Assembly (NCBI GenBank): GCA_017561985.1
Contig: JAFZAZ010000015.1
Span: 1 to 64,000 of the forward strand
Origin: Lachnospiraceae bacterium
GTDB lineage: Bacteria > Bacillota_A > Clostridia > Lachnospirales > Lachnospiraceae
Direction of reading: 5' to 3'
Length of the DNA stretch: 64,000 nucleotides
This document shows, piece by piece, positions 8,601 through 15,246 of this stretch; positions within the stretch are counted from its first letter, which is position 1, and each line of letters opens with the position of its first letter. The notes under the pieces are model-generated. The model did no database searches. It was given only the letters and a program-made list of their open reading frames with translations, and was not told where the DNA came from. Position numbers and translations under genes: made by a program.

Positions 8601-9208
8601 CCGACACGATCACGATCCCGATCTTCTCCTTCTCCGACAACGTGCCGATCGAGGTCTGGGAAGGAACGCCGAACGAGGAAGGCAGCACTCTTCTGTTCCG
8701 CGGCAACTATGAGGCCAAAAGCCGATACAATCACTATCAGCCAAACACGTTTACACTGGCAAAGCGCCTGCGCGGCGTAACAAGTGTTTCAATCCTTGTT
8801 CCGTTCCGGCTGTCGCTTCACGGATTCGTCTTCGATCGCATCGACAAAGCGTGGGCTGAGATCGGCGTGACCGAGCTTGTCTCCGCAAGCGGCGACAACT
8901 ACCGTGTGGATTCTGACGGTGTGTACGGAATTACAAACAACGTGGACCTCGGTTTCGGTATGTTTGACTTCGGTGAGCGCGGTGCCCGGAAAATTACGCT
9001 GACCGGACAGTCGCATGTTCCGCAATGCACAATCCATCTGCATTTTACGAAGGACGGGATCACGGAAACGCAGATCATCGACATTCCGAAGACGGAAACA
9101 ACGGATACTTTCACGTTCCCTCTCGAGCCGATGTACGATATCTGCGCAGTGAACTTCATCTTCCTTCCCGGAAGTAACTTCGATCTGGTATCGTTCCGGT
9201 TTGAGTAG
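5633..9208 (+). CDS. Large GH2-family glycoside hydrolase (beta-galactosidase-like)
   Basis: 1191 aa. Domain order: GH2 N-terminal sugar-binding domain (about 40-210, with LPHDWLIGN and GIGCYRKTF), Ig-like domain, TIM barrel (about 330-650), a DUF4982-like domain (GWTDASTHPMVHIVPYW), an Ig-like C-terminal domain with GMDNGDSTDYDEYKG, then ~360 extra residues with two CBM6-like beta-sandwich repeats (VRFDNVDFGDYGSD and FGMFDFGERGARK). Acid/base Glu is in WSIGNEIYD and the nucleophile Glu in IYGSETSS. There is no signal peptide, so it acts on imported oligosaccharides (inference). The open frame upstream overlaps promoter and T-box DNA; the ATG at 5633 follows AAAGGA. Confidence 0.9.
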   Translation: MKRLFVDNWTFGLYDLNASAEELLSASASHRMEDFAPVDLPHDWLIGNARDLYRDGIGCYRKTFAVDLPEGSRPLQSPRFFLRFEGVYMDSRYYINGREVFAWPYGYSTFEFEITPYLLEGDNELVVTVTYKSPNTRWYSGAGIFRNVYLLTKQDPCLVSDGIYAVATPACEARDADGIFPGESILSVETEVNSACAVHSSAGAKDPTSVLLRQTLRDADGSIVASSENEFSLSGSSTIRTQTLTVPNAHAWDIDSPYLYELTTELFLPCGSRQEYALLDSHTQRIGFRSVRLDPDRGFFLNGRHVKIHGACMHHDLGALGAAVNKVATKRQLLSLLAMGVNAVRTSHNMPSVEFMDLCDELGILVDSEAFDMWELHKTDFDYAGFFRDHWKADVASWIRRDRNRPSVVFWSIGNEIYDTHTERGLIVTRELRDEVRRHDYRHHAYVTIGSNYVAWEGAQRCADLLEASGYNYLERLYEEHHERYPHWCIYGSETSSTVQSRGVYHFPADVRLLTFEDGQCSSLSNCSTNWGAKNPTVVITGDRDKEFSLGQFIWTGWDYIGEPTPYHLKNSFFGQCDTAGFPKDSYYIYQAGWTDASTHPMVHIVPYWDFNEGQTIDVQVFSNCPKVELFLQKDAGNDQTVSGFGISLGTRDIDALRGSSLHGSWRIPYTAGTLTAVAYDANGTVVAKDTQRSFGDPVSIILEPDKTTMTADGEDMIFVEVSTADANGTFVADARNRMNVTVSGAARLVGMDNGDSTDYDEYKGTSRRLFSGRLLVMLAARREAGEITITVSSAGLPDAVLHLIAVASETPVDPAVCASASNLPRITDEDVLREVPVRKIELTLQNNDPELTPDRREMTVTADIFPANATFGELTFRVMTADGIDSVAIRVTPLPDGRSAKITALGDEERCFLYAFANNGKTHADVISSLELHSTGLGRATTDPYEFVNAIRYDASNQKPTLSFDGGAFTADEATWVRFDNVDFGDYGSDTITIPIFSFSDNVPIEVWEGTPNEEGSTLLFRGNYEAKSRYNHYQPNTFTLAKRLRGVTSVSILVPFRLSLHGFVFDRIDKAWAEIGVTELVSASGDNYRVDSDGVYGITNNVDLGFGMFDFGERGARKITLTGQSHVPQCTIHLHFTKDGITETQIIDIPKTETTDTFTFPLEPMYDICAVNFIFLPGSNFDLVSFRFE

Positions 9209-9229
9209 TTTACGAACAAGGGCAAAATG

Positions 9230-9259
9230 CGAGGCGGAACAGGCTCTCCTGCTCCGCCT
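9230..9259. terminator. Bidirectional hairpin between GH2 and XRE genes
   Basis: GAGGCGGAACAGG pairs with CCTGCTCCGCCTC across a 4-base loop; T-rich sequence follows on the plus strand and GCATTTTG on the minus strand. It lies between convergent genes. Confidence 0.7.
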
Positions 9260-9269
9260 CATTTGTATG

Positions 9270-10358
9270 TTACTCTACTGCATGTGCCCTCAATTCATCG
9301 AGGATCTGCTGAAAGCGCACGTCGTCACGAAGATAATCGAACACTTCGCGGTCTTCGATCACGTGCAGACGAAGATTCGCGGCGTTCCCCGTGTAATTCT
9401 TTGACACATTCTCCTTCTTCTGATGAGTACGGTTCATCAGCAATGCGGTATAGTCAAAATCCTGATCGCGGACCCGGTCGAATTCAAACGTATATCTGCA
9501 GCACTCCTTAAGCATTTCCAACACCTTTTCGGTATTCTGAAACTCCGCATGCACATATGCCAGGCAGTAGTAATTATATGCCACTCTGCAGTTGTAAAAA
9601 CCGAGATTCCCGTCGGAATAGAGCCGCTTATACAGATCAATTCCAAACGTATACGCTTCGATCATCTCCTCATAACTGAGCCGCTTTTTATTGGGTAAAG
9701 CAGCTGCTGTATTGGCGGCCACCTCGATCAGGTCTCTCAGATACTCCTGGCAGGCCTCAACCCCTTTCTCATCGCTCAGGACCTTACATCGCAGGTTGAC
9801 ACGGTTCGTGATAAAGTCTCCGCCCATGTCCGCATAGTGAAGTGCTTTCTCCTCATCGACATCCCTGTATGCGAAGCACAGACACTGAATTGCACTCGCC
9901 CGGTATTCCCTGTCCGTGGAAGTTGCAAGTATTGTTTCGCCCAGTTCGACAATGCGGTTCAGTTTGTCCTCCGGGAGCGGAATATCGTCCTTGTCATCCC
10001 CGAGTGCATACATCAGTTTAACCATGACCCGGATATCATTCGGGAACTCCTTGTACGCCTTCTCCCACAGTTCCAGTTCCCTCTTCGTATCCCCGTCGAA
10101 ATCGTATTGCTTTCCTTCCTCCAGATACGCGTTAATGGTTTCCTCGATCCGTGCGCTGTCGACATTCAGCAGTTCATCCACGGTAACGCCGAAATACATC
10201 GCGATCTTCGGCAGCAACGTGATATCCGGGTAACCCTCGCCGCGCTCCCATTTTCCGACGGATTGAGGCGTAATATCGAGATGGTTGGCAAGCGCCTCCT
10301 GCGTAACATTCTTCTGCCTGCGCAGTTTGCGCAATGTATCTTTCAAATTGATTTCCAT
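9270..10358 (-). CDS. XRE-family transcriptional regulator with TPR-like C-terminus
   Basis: 362 aa. Residues 1-65 are an XRE helix-turn-helix (LRRQKNVTQEALANHLDITP, then SVGKWERGEGYPD, with the usual VTVDELL end). The remaining ~290 residues are alpha-helical with repeated Trp/Tyr/Leu spacing typical of TPR repeats, as in peptide-sensing Rgg/RNPP-like or starvation regulators. I chose the ATG at 10358 because GGAAGG lies 8 bases before it; an in-frame GTG at 10367 overlaps that site. Targets are unknown. It has its own promoter with a repeat upstream. Confidence 0.88.
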   Translation of the reverse strand: MEINLKDTLRKLRRQKNVTQEALANHLDITPQSVGKWERGEGYPDITLLPKIAMYFGVTVDELLNVDSARIEETINAYLEEGKQYDFDGDTKRELELWEKAYKEFPNDIRVMVKLMYALGDDKDDIPLPEDKLNRIVELGETILATSTDREYRASAIQCLCFAYRDVDEEKALHYADMGGDFITNRVNLRCKVLSDEKGVEACQEYLRDLIEVAANTAAALPNKKRLSYEEMIEAYTFGIDLYKRLYSDGNLGFYNCRVAYNYYCLAYVHAEFQNTEKVLEMLKECCRYTFEFDRVRDQDFDYTALLMNRTHQKKENVSKNYTGNAANLRLHVIEDREVFDYLRDDVRFQQILDELRAHAVE

Positions 10359-10407
10359 AAAATACACCTTCCCTTCGTTTGCAATATTCCGTGATCACTT
10401 GTCTATG

Positions 10408-10436
10408 ATTATAATAGCACAGATCACACTTTTCAA
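10408..10436 (-). promoter_or_regulatory. Promoter of the XRE regulator
   Basis: TTGAAA (10436-10431), 17-base spacer, TATAAT (10413-10408) on the minus strand, about 50 bases before the start codon. Confidence 0.7.
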
Positions 10437-10455
10437 ACATCGGAAAATATAGTCA

Positions 10456-10488
10456 TCGTTGTATTGCACAACCATTCGTTGTATTGCA
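10456..10488. repeat. 13-bp direct repeat upstream of the XRE promoter
   Basis: TCGTTGTATTGCA occurs at 10456-10468 and again at 10476-10488, 20 bases apart start to start (about two helical turns). It sits 20-50 bases upstream of the XRE -35 box, so it could be an operator; it also abuts the neighbouring terminator. Confidence 0.7.
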
Positions 10489-10550
10489 AAAAAAGGAACG
10501 GACAAAACCGCAATGTCGTTATCTTAATGACATTGGACAAAACCGTTCCT
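10488..10550 (-). terminator. Terminator of the KDD-repeat lipoprotein gene
   Basis: Two nested stems: AGGAACGG (10494-10501) with CCGTTCCT (10543-10550), and CAATGTC with GACATTG inside. Both strands of the internal bulge read GACAAAACCG as a direct repeat. On the minus strand a run of seven T follows. This is an unusually long terminator. Confidence 0.8.
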
Positions 10551-10582
10551 CTCTTTTTTCTTTCTATGATTGCTTGTTATCT

Positions 10583-11524
10583 TTACTTTACTACGCCCAC
10601 ATACAGCGTCAAAGCCTCGTTCAGTTTCTGGGAAATACCCACGCTGACCTTGATCTCCTTGCCGTTGTAGAAGTAATGGAATTCCGCAGAATCGAAGACG
10701 GATTCCGCAGGCTTAAACTCCGTAAGCTCATCGCCGTATTTACCGAGATATGTATACATCTTACCGTCCTCGGCGAGCGGCTTGCAGACCTCAAACAGTT
10801 GCGCACCGAGTGCGTTCATCTGCTCCAGGGTGGCGTTATCTCCCAATTTGATGTTGAGTGCCTCACGCTGCCATGTAAGTACCTTGTACTCGCCGAGCAT
10901 GCCCTGTACATTGGTAAATGTGATGCCATAGACTGCCGTGATATTCGCGAGTTTTGTCGCCATATCCGGAGATTCGACAGACTTTGTGGAACCATCGGCG
11001 TAAGTGATCGTGTACGCATAGTATCTCGAATCAAAATACTCCAGCGCGTCTTCCGGATCGGTATACTTTATGCTACTGCTCTCCAGCATGAAGTTGGTCT
11101 TGTCCGCGCTCCAGTTCGGCTTCCAGTTGCTCCCCTCCATTCTGCCGTTGGCTTCCTCATAGTTCGCCGGATCATCGATAAAATAGATATCCTGGCAGGT
11201 GAGACACTTTCCGTCCTTGTCGAACTCATAGTTGCGGATCGTTGCAACCGCATGCCAAGAGTCCCGAGCCTGACCGCCTTCCGGCAACTCAACTCTATCT
11301 CCCATCACCCGAACGATCACGTCGGAGCCGCCGACGATACTACCGCCGCCGTCATCGTCCTTTTTATCGTCCTTCTTATCATCCTTCTTGTCGTCCTTCT
11401 TGTCGTCTTTTTTGCTCTCTTCCTTCTTGTCGTCATCCTTCTTATCGGAATCATCCGACTTCCCACAGCCTGCAAGCATAATTACCATTGCAAGCAGCAG
11501 AACCCATTTCAGCGCTTTTTTCAT
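10583..11524 (-). CDS. Lipoprotein with Lys-Asp repeat linker
   Basis: 313 aa. The signal peptide ends in a lipobox, MLAGC, so the mature protein is lipid-anchored outside the membrane. Residues about 25-60 are almost only Lys, Asp and Glu, built from KKDD units encoded by a near-repetitive DNA stretch at about 11345-11440. The following ~230 residues are a globular domain with no family I recognise. The ATG at 11524 follows AAGAGG; longer upstream frame lacks a ribosome site. It is a single-gene unit ending in a strong terminator. Confidence 0.85.
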   Translation of the reverse strand: MKKALKWVLLLAMVIMLAGCGKSDDSDKKDDDKKEESKKDDKKDDKKDDKKDDKKDDDGGGSIVGGSDVIVRVMGDRVELPEGGQARDSWHAVATIRNYEFDKDGKCLTCQDIYFIDDPANYEEANGRMEGSNWKPNWSADKTNFMLESSSIKYTDPEDALEYFDSRYYAYTITYADGSTKSVESPDMATKLANITAVYGITFTNVQGMLGEYKVLTWQREALNIKLGDNATLEQMNALGAQLFEVCKPLAEDGKMYTYLGKYGDELTEFKPAESVFDSAEFHYFYNGKEIKVSVGISQKLNEALTLYVGVVK

Positions 11525-11651
11525 CGCAGACCTCTTCTTTCCGAACGGCTGTGCCGTCCAACTCCTCAACATGTGACTGCAAACCACAGCGGTTTACAAT
11601 TCCGTTTTATCATACTTCCGATGTCATGTCAATGAATGACAGGGAACGTGA

Positions 11652-11717
11652 TGACATGGGGGACGGTTCTTTTGTCACGTCGCGAGCGATGTAAAAAAAG
11701 AACCGTCCCCCTGTCAC
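11652..11717. repeat. Dispersed inverted repeat, GGGGACGGTTC type
   Basis: A 16-bp perfect inverted repeat, GGGGGACGGTTCTTTT (11658-11673) and its complement (11696-11711), flanked by TGACA/TGTCA-type bases. It starts right at the stop codon of the radical SAM gene. From memory, elements with this GGACGGTTCTTTTGTCAC sequence are scattered through many Clostridia genomes. A diverged relative occurs at 36246-36278 here. Confidence 0.75.
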
Positions 11718-12734
11718 CTATTTCTTTGCCCCGCCTGCACAGAACGGGGATTCATGCAATTTTCCGTGGACAAACCAGTTGTACGAACGGCATCCGCCGC
11801 CGCAGTATTCGCCGAGCTCGCACTCCGCGCACGGACCGGTCAAAAGGTCCTTCGTGAACTTGCGGTTGTACGCAAATCGCTCCGGGTCCTCCCAGATCGA
11901 GCGGAGCGACTCGTTGCGGAGGTTGCCCTCGTTGAACCGCTCGTCGTACATGGACTCGCAGCCGCGAACGTTGCCGACGCTGTCGATGCCGATGCTCCGG
12001 ATCCCGGCCGAGCAACCGCGGTAATACGCGATGCCGCTTAAGTTTCCGCGGATCGAGCCCTCGCCCTCCGTAAAATATCCGATGTTGTCCGCGACGCCGA
12101 GCGCAAACGGCACACTGTACATGTTTGCGCACACGAAGTCGATGACCTCCTGCATGTCAAACCGATAATCGATCCCGCTCTCGGCAGCGTTCCCCATCGG
12201 CGAGCACGCCTGCAGCTGCCACGCGTAGATGTTATACCCGCGAAGCACGGAAAGCATCTCGGGGAGCGTCTTCACATTCTCACTGTTCAGCGTGCTGATG
12301 ACCGACACCGGGATCGCGGCCTCCGACAGCGACCGGATCGCATTGATCGCGCGGTCGAAGCTTCCCTCCTGGCGATAGCGGTCGTGCACCTCGCGCGGGC
12401 CGTCCAGCGACACGGAGATCGACTCCACGCCGGTCTCCCGCAGATCGTTGATCAGACTCTCGCGGAAAATGAACCCGTTCGTGATGATATTGACCTTCAC
12501 CCCGTGGCCCGTGAGTCGCGACACGATCTCCTTCCAGTCTCTGCGCATGAACACTTCGCCGCCGATCATGGAGACACGGCGACATCCGAGTTCCGCAAGC
12601 TCATCCGCGACGCGGAAGCACTCCTCCGTCGTGAGCTCGCCCTCCCTCGCCCTTCCGGCGCGGGAACCGCAGTACTTACACGAGAAGCAACACGCGAGCG
12701 TGATCTCCCAAACGCACATTCTCAGATGATACAT
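11718..12734 (-). CDS. Radical SAM/SPASM-domain peptide-maturase-like enzyme
   Basis: 338 aa. The radical SAM cluster CX3CX2C is Cys15-Cys19-Cys22 in ITLACCFSCKYCGS; GGE (58-60) is the SAM-binding motif. The C-terminus is a SPASM domain with seven Cys (241, 259, 302, 305, 311, 315, 332), which binds extra Fe-S clusters. This architecture is shared by enzymes that modify ribosomal peptides, anaerobic sulfatase maturases and some others. There is no signal peptide. The start is ATG at 12734, or TTG at 12737; GGGAGG precedes both. It follows the YAGP-repeat zinc-ribbon gene by three bases, so that protein is the natural candidate substrate or partner (inference). No sulfatase gene is nearby. Confidence 0.88.
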   Translation of the reverse strand: MYHLRMCVWEITLACCFSCKYCGSRAGRAREGELTTEECFRVADELAELGCRRVSMIGGEVFMRRDWKEIVSRLTGHGVKVNIITNGFIFRESLINDLRETGVESISVSLDGPREVHDRYRQEGSFDRAINAIRSLSEAAIPVSVISTLNSENVKTLPEMLSVLRGYNIYAWQLQACSPMGNAAESGIDYRFDMQEVIDFVCANMYSVPFALGVADNIGYFTEGEGSIRGNLSGIAYYRGCSAGIRSIGIDSVGNVRGCESMYDERFNEGNLRNESLRSIWEDPERFAYNRKFTKDLLTGPCAECELGEYCGGGCRSYNWFVHGKLHESPFCAGGAKK

Positions 12735-12737
12735 CAA

Positions 12738-13445
12738 TTATACCGTAACCTCCCGGTCATCTTTTTTCCTCGGCAGGACTGATCCGCACTCATTACAGAA
12801 GCGCGCACCGACAAGCACCTCGCTACCGCAGCAGGGGCAGAAGGTCGTCTCCGGCTCCCCCGCCGTCTCATCCGGCTGGGAATCCGTCGGTGTAAACGGA
12901 GACGGTGTGAGCGTGTTCGCCGGCTTGGCCATACCGCAGTACCCGCAGCTGGTCGCAAGCGGTCCGTTCTCCTTGCCGCAGCGGGAACAATTCCACGGCA
13001 TTCCGATCCCCATCATACCGTTCGCTCGATTCGCAAAAAATCCCGGCCCCGCATACACCATCATCGCCTGCGGCATCATCGTTTGCGGCATCATCGTCGG
13101 TCCGTAGTACGCTGCCATTATGCTCGGATCCACCAACCTGCGCAGGTCGATCGGATCATTTTCCGGATCCTCGACAGGCGCTTCCGGATCGTCCACCTGC
13201 GTGTCCGGGTCTTCTACCGGTGCTTCCGGGTCTTCTACCGGTGCGGCCGGGTCTTCCACAGGAGCGGCCGGATCTTCTGCAAGAACATCCGGATCTTCCT
13301 CCGGAGGCCCTGCGTACACTGCGACCATCGTCGGATCGTCCTCCATCGGAGGTCCCGCATACACGTCGTCCATCAGATCCGTAGGGTCCTCCGCGCGCTG
13401 CGGATATTTTCTGCCGCCCTTTAAGCCTTTGAATAAGTTAACCAT
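12738..13445 (-). CDS. YAGP-repeat, acidic-repeat, double zinc-ribbon protein
   Basis: 235 aa, no signal peptide. Parts in order: basic leader-like residues 1-20; VYAGPP at 28-33 and 43-48; an acidic tandem repeat of EDP-AAPV type at about 52-96; AYYGPT at 112-117 and VYAGPG at 130-135, separated by Met/Gln-rich MMPQ units; zinc ribbon 1 (C153, C156, C167, C170); a Pro/Thr linker; zinc ribbon 2 (C203, C206, C217, C220). Four [VA]Y[AY]GP motifs next to a SPASM enzyme suggest a modified repeat substrate. Zinc ribbons could be binding or recognition modules. I know no named family with this layout. GAGGAAG precedes the ATG. Confidence 0.85.
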   Translation of the reverse strand: MVNLFKGLKGGRKYPQRAEDPTDLMDDVYAGPPMEDDPTMVAVYAGPPEEDPDVLAEDPAAPVEDPAAPVEDPEAPVEDPDTQVDDPEAPVEDPENDPIDLRRLVDPSIMAAYYGPTMMPQTMMPQAMMVYAGPGFFANRANGMMGIGMPWNCSRCGKENGPLATSCGYCGMAKPANTLTPSPFTPTDSQPDETAGEPETTFCPCCGSEVLVGARFCNECGSVLPRKKDDREVTV

Positions 13446-13480
13446 ACTTCTCTTCCTCTCTGAAAATACTGTCGCGATGC

Positions 13481-13510
13481 AAAAAAGGCCGCCGCAAAGC
13501 GACGACCTTT
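13481..13510 (-). terminator. Terminator of the symporter gene
   Basis: Stem AAGGTCGTCGC / GCGGCGGCCTT with a TTT loop, followed on the minus strand by six T. Confidence 0.9.
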
Positions 13511-13559
13511 ACAGCTTACTTTGGTTGTATCATACCGCGGGAGCAAAGTCAACCTCGGA

Positions 13560-15164
13560 TCACTTCTCCTCCAGGCGCTCGCGCATCTTGACTTCCGTCA
13601 TGACCTTCTGGTCGTAGCATGCAAACATAGCATCCACCTTGGAGGCTTCCGGCTTCCTTGTGAACAGGCTTACGATCGGAACGAGGATCAGACCGCCGAC
13701 CATCGAGACAACGCCCGAGTTGATCGAGGACTTGAAGATGTAACCGATCACGGTGTTCGGGTCAAGCGTGAACACCTTGAACGAGACGAGCAGCTGCATC
13801 ACGGTCATTACGGTTGCAAACGTAAAGCTTGCCGCAACAGCCTTGCCGCTGATTTTCTTCGAGTAGAGGCCGTACAGGAACGGCGCAAGGAATGCACCGG
13901 CCATCGCGCCCCACGACACACCCATCATCTGCGCGATGAACGTGATGTTGAGGGAGTCCTTCAACACGGCGAGCACTGCCGAGATCACAACGAAGAAAAT
14001 GATGAACAGTCTCATGATGCCGACCTTCTTGCGGTCGTTCATGTTCTTGCTTGCCAGAGCGATAACATCGAGCGTGAGCGTCGAACTCGAGGTAAGTACG
14101 AGCGACGAGAGCGTCGACATCGAGGCCGCGAGTACAAGCACGATCACGATCGCGATGATCACATCGGGAAGCTCAGAGAGCATCGCGGGAACAATGCTGT
14201 CGAAGAACGGCTTGGTCTTGTCCGCATCCTGCCATTTGATGGCCGAGGAATCTGCGAACAGACGTCCGAAACCGCCGAGGAAGTAGCAACCGCCGGCTAC
14301 GACGATCGCGAAAAATGTCGAGATGATGGTTCCCTTCTTGATGGAGTCCTCATTCTTGATGGAATAGAATTTGCCGACCATCTGAGGAAGGCCCCAGGTA
14401 CCCAGGGACGTGAGCAATACGACGAACAACAGCGCCAGCGGGTCCGGTCCGAAGAAGCTTGCGAAGGCTCCGTTCAGGACCTCGCCGGAAGGCATCGTCG
14501 CCGGCTTCTCGGAGAGCTTGGCAACCGCTGCCTGCAGACCGCCGCGGCTGGCGATGGTCGCGAGGATGACCGCAACGATACCGACGAGCATGATGATACC
14601 CTGGATGAAGTCGTTGATCGCCGTCGCCATGTAGCCGCCGAAGATCACGTAGATCGCGGTGAGGACCGCCATGATCACGATAACTACCCAGTACGGAACG
14701 GAAAATACGATGTTAAACAAACTCGACAGACCGTTGTACTGCGAAGCCGTGTAAGGGATCATGAAGATGAACACGATGATGGACGCCGCGATCTTCAGGC
14801 CCTTCGATCCGAAACGCTTCTCGAAGAAGTCGGGCATCGTCTTGGTGTCAAGATGCCTCGTCATGATACGCGTGCGGCGGCCGAGGATCTCCCATGCGAG
14901 GAGCGAGCCGATGAACGCGTTGCCGAGGCCTACCCACGTGCTCGCGAGACCGAAGTTCCAACCGAACTGGCCTGCGTAACCGACGAAGATAACGGCCGAG
15001 AAGTACGACGTACCGAACGCGAACGCCGTGAGCCACGGGCCGACGTTACGACCGCCGAGAACGAAACCGTTGACGTCCGTCGCGTGCTTCTTGCAGCGCC
15101 AGCCGACGATGATCATCAACGAGAAGAAACAGATTAAAAGTGCCGATGTCAAAGCAATCAACAT
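13560..15164 (-). CDS. Sodium:solute symporter (SSS family)
   Basis: 534 aa, strongly hydrophobic, with about 13 membrane helices. The N-terminal GFVLGGRNVGPWLTAF and the following SYFSAVIFVGYAG are characteristic of the SSS family (PutP, PanF and relatives), which use the sodium gradient to import organic acids, amino acids, vitamins or sugars. AGGAGA lies 9 bases before the ATG. It follows the acyl-CoA ligase gene by 82 bases with no terminator between, so the two are likely co-transcribed: uptake of a carboxylic acid and its activation. Substrate cannot be read from the sequence. Confidence 0.93.
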   Translation of the reverse strand: MLIALTSALLICFFSLMIIVGWRCKKHATDVNGFVLGGRNVGPWLTAFAFGTSYFSAVIFVGYAGQFGWNFGLASTWVGLGNAFIGSLLAWEILGRRTRIMTRHLDTKTMPDFFEKRFGSKGLKIAASIIVFIFMIPYTASQYNGLSSLFNIVFSVPYWVVIVIMAVLTAIYVIFGGYMATAINDFIQGIIMLVGIVAVILATIASRGGLQAAVAKLSEKPATMPSGEVLNGAFASFFGPDPLALLFVVLLTSLGTWGLPQMVGKFYSIKNEDSIKKGTIISTFFAIVVAGGCYFLGGFGRLFADSSAIKWQDADKTKPFFDSIVPAMLSELPDVIIAIVIVLVLAASMSTLSSLVLTSSSTLTLDVIALASKNMNDRKKVGIMRLFIIFFVVISAVLAVLKDSLNITFIAQMMGVSWGAMAGAFLAPFLYGLYSKKISGKAVAASFTFATVMTVMQLLVSFKVFTLDPNTVIGYIFKSSINSGVVSMVGGLILVPIVSLFTRKPEASKVDAMFACYDQKVMTEVKMRERLEEK

Positions 15165-15246
15165 AGGGGGATTCTCCTGTCAGGACATTGCCTGCTCCGG
15201 TCCTTGTAAGCGCGCCGGAGTACGCCGTATGGTTTGTGTTATGTCC

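Noticed and set aside
11340..11445. Repetitive GTCCTTCTTGTC-like stretch considered as a CRISPR-like or tandem repeat array
   Set aside because: It lies in frame inside the lipoprotein gene and encodes the Lys/Asp linker; repeat units have no spacers.
13190..13290. Tandem DNA repeat around CTTCTACCGGTGCTTCCGG considered as a noncoding array
   Set aside because: It encodes the acidic EDP-APV repeat of the zinc-ribbon protein in frame.
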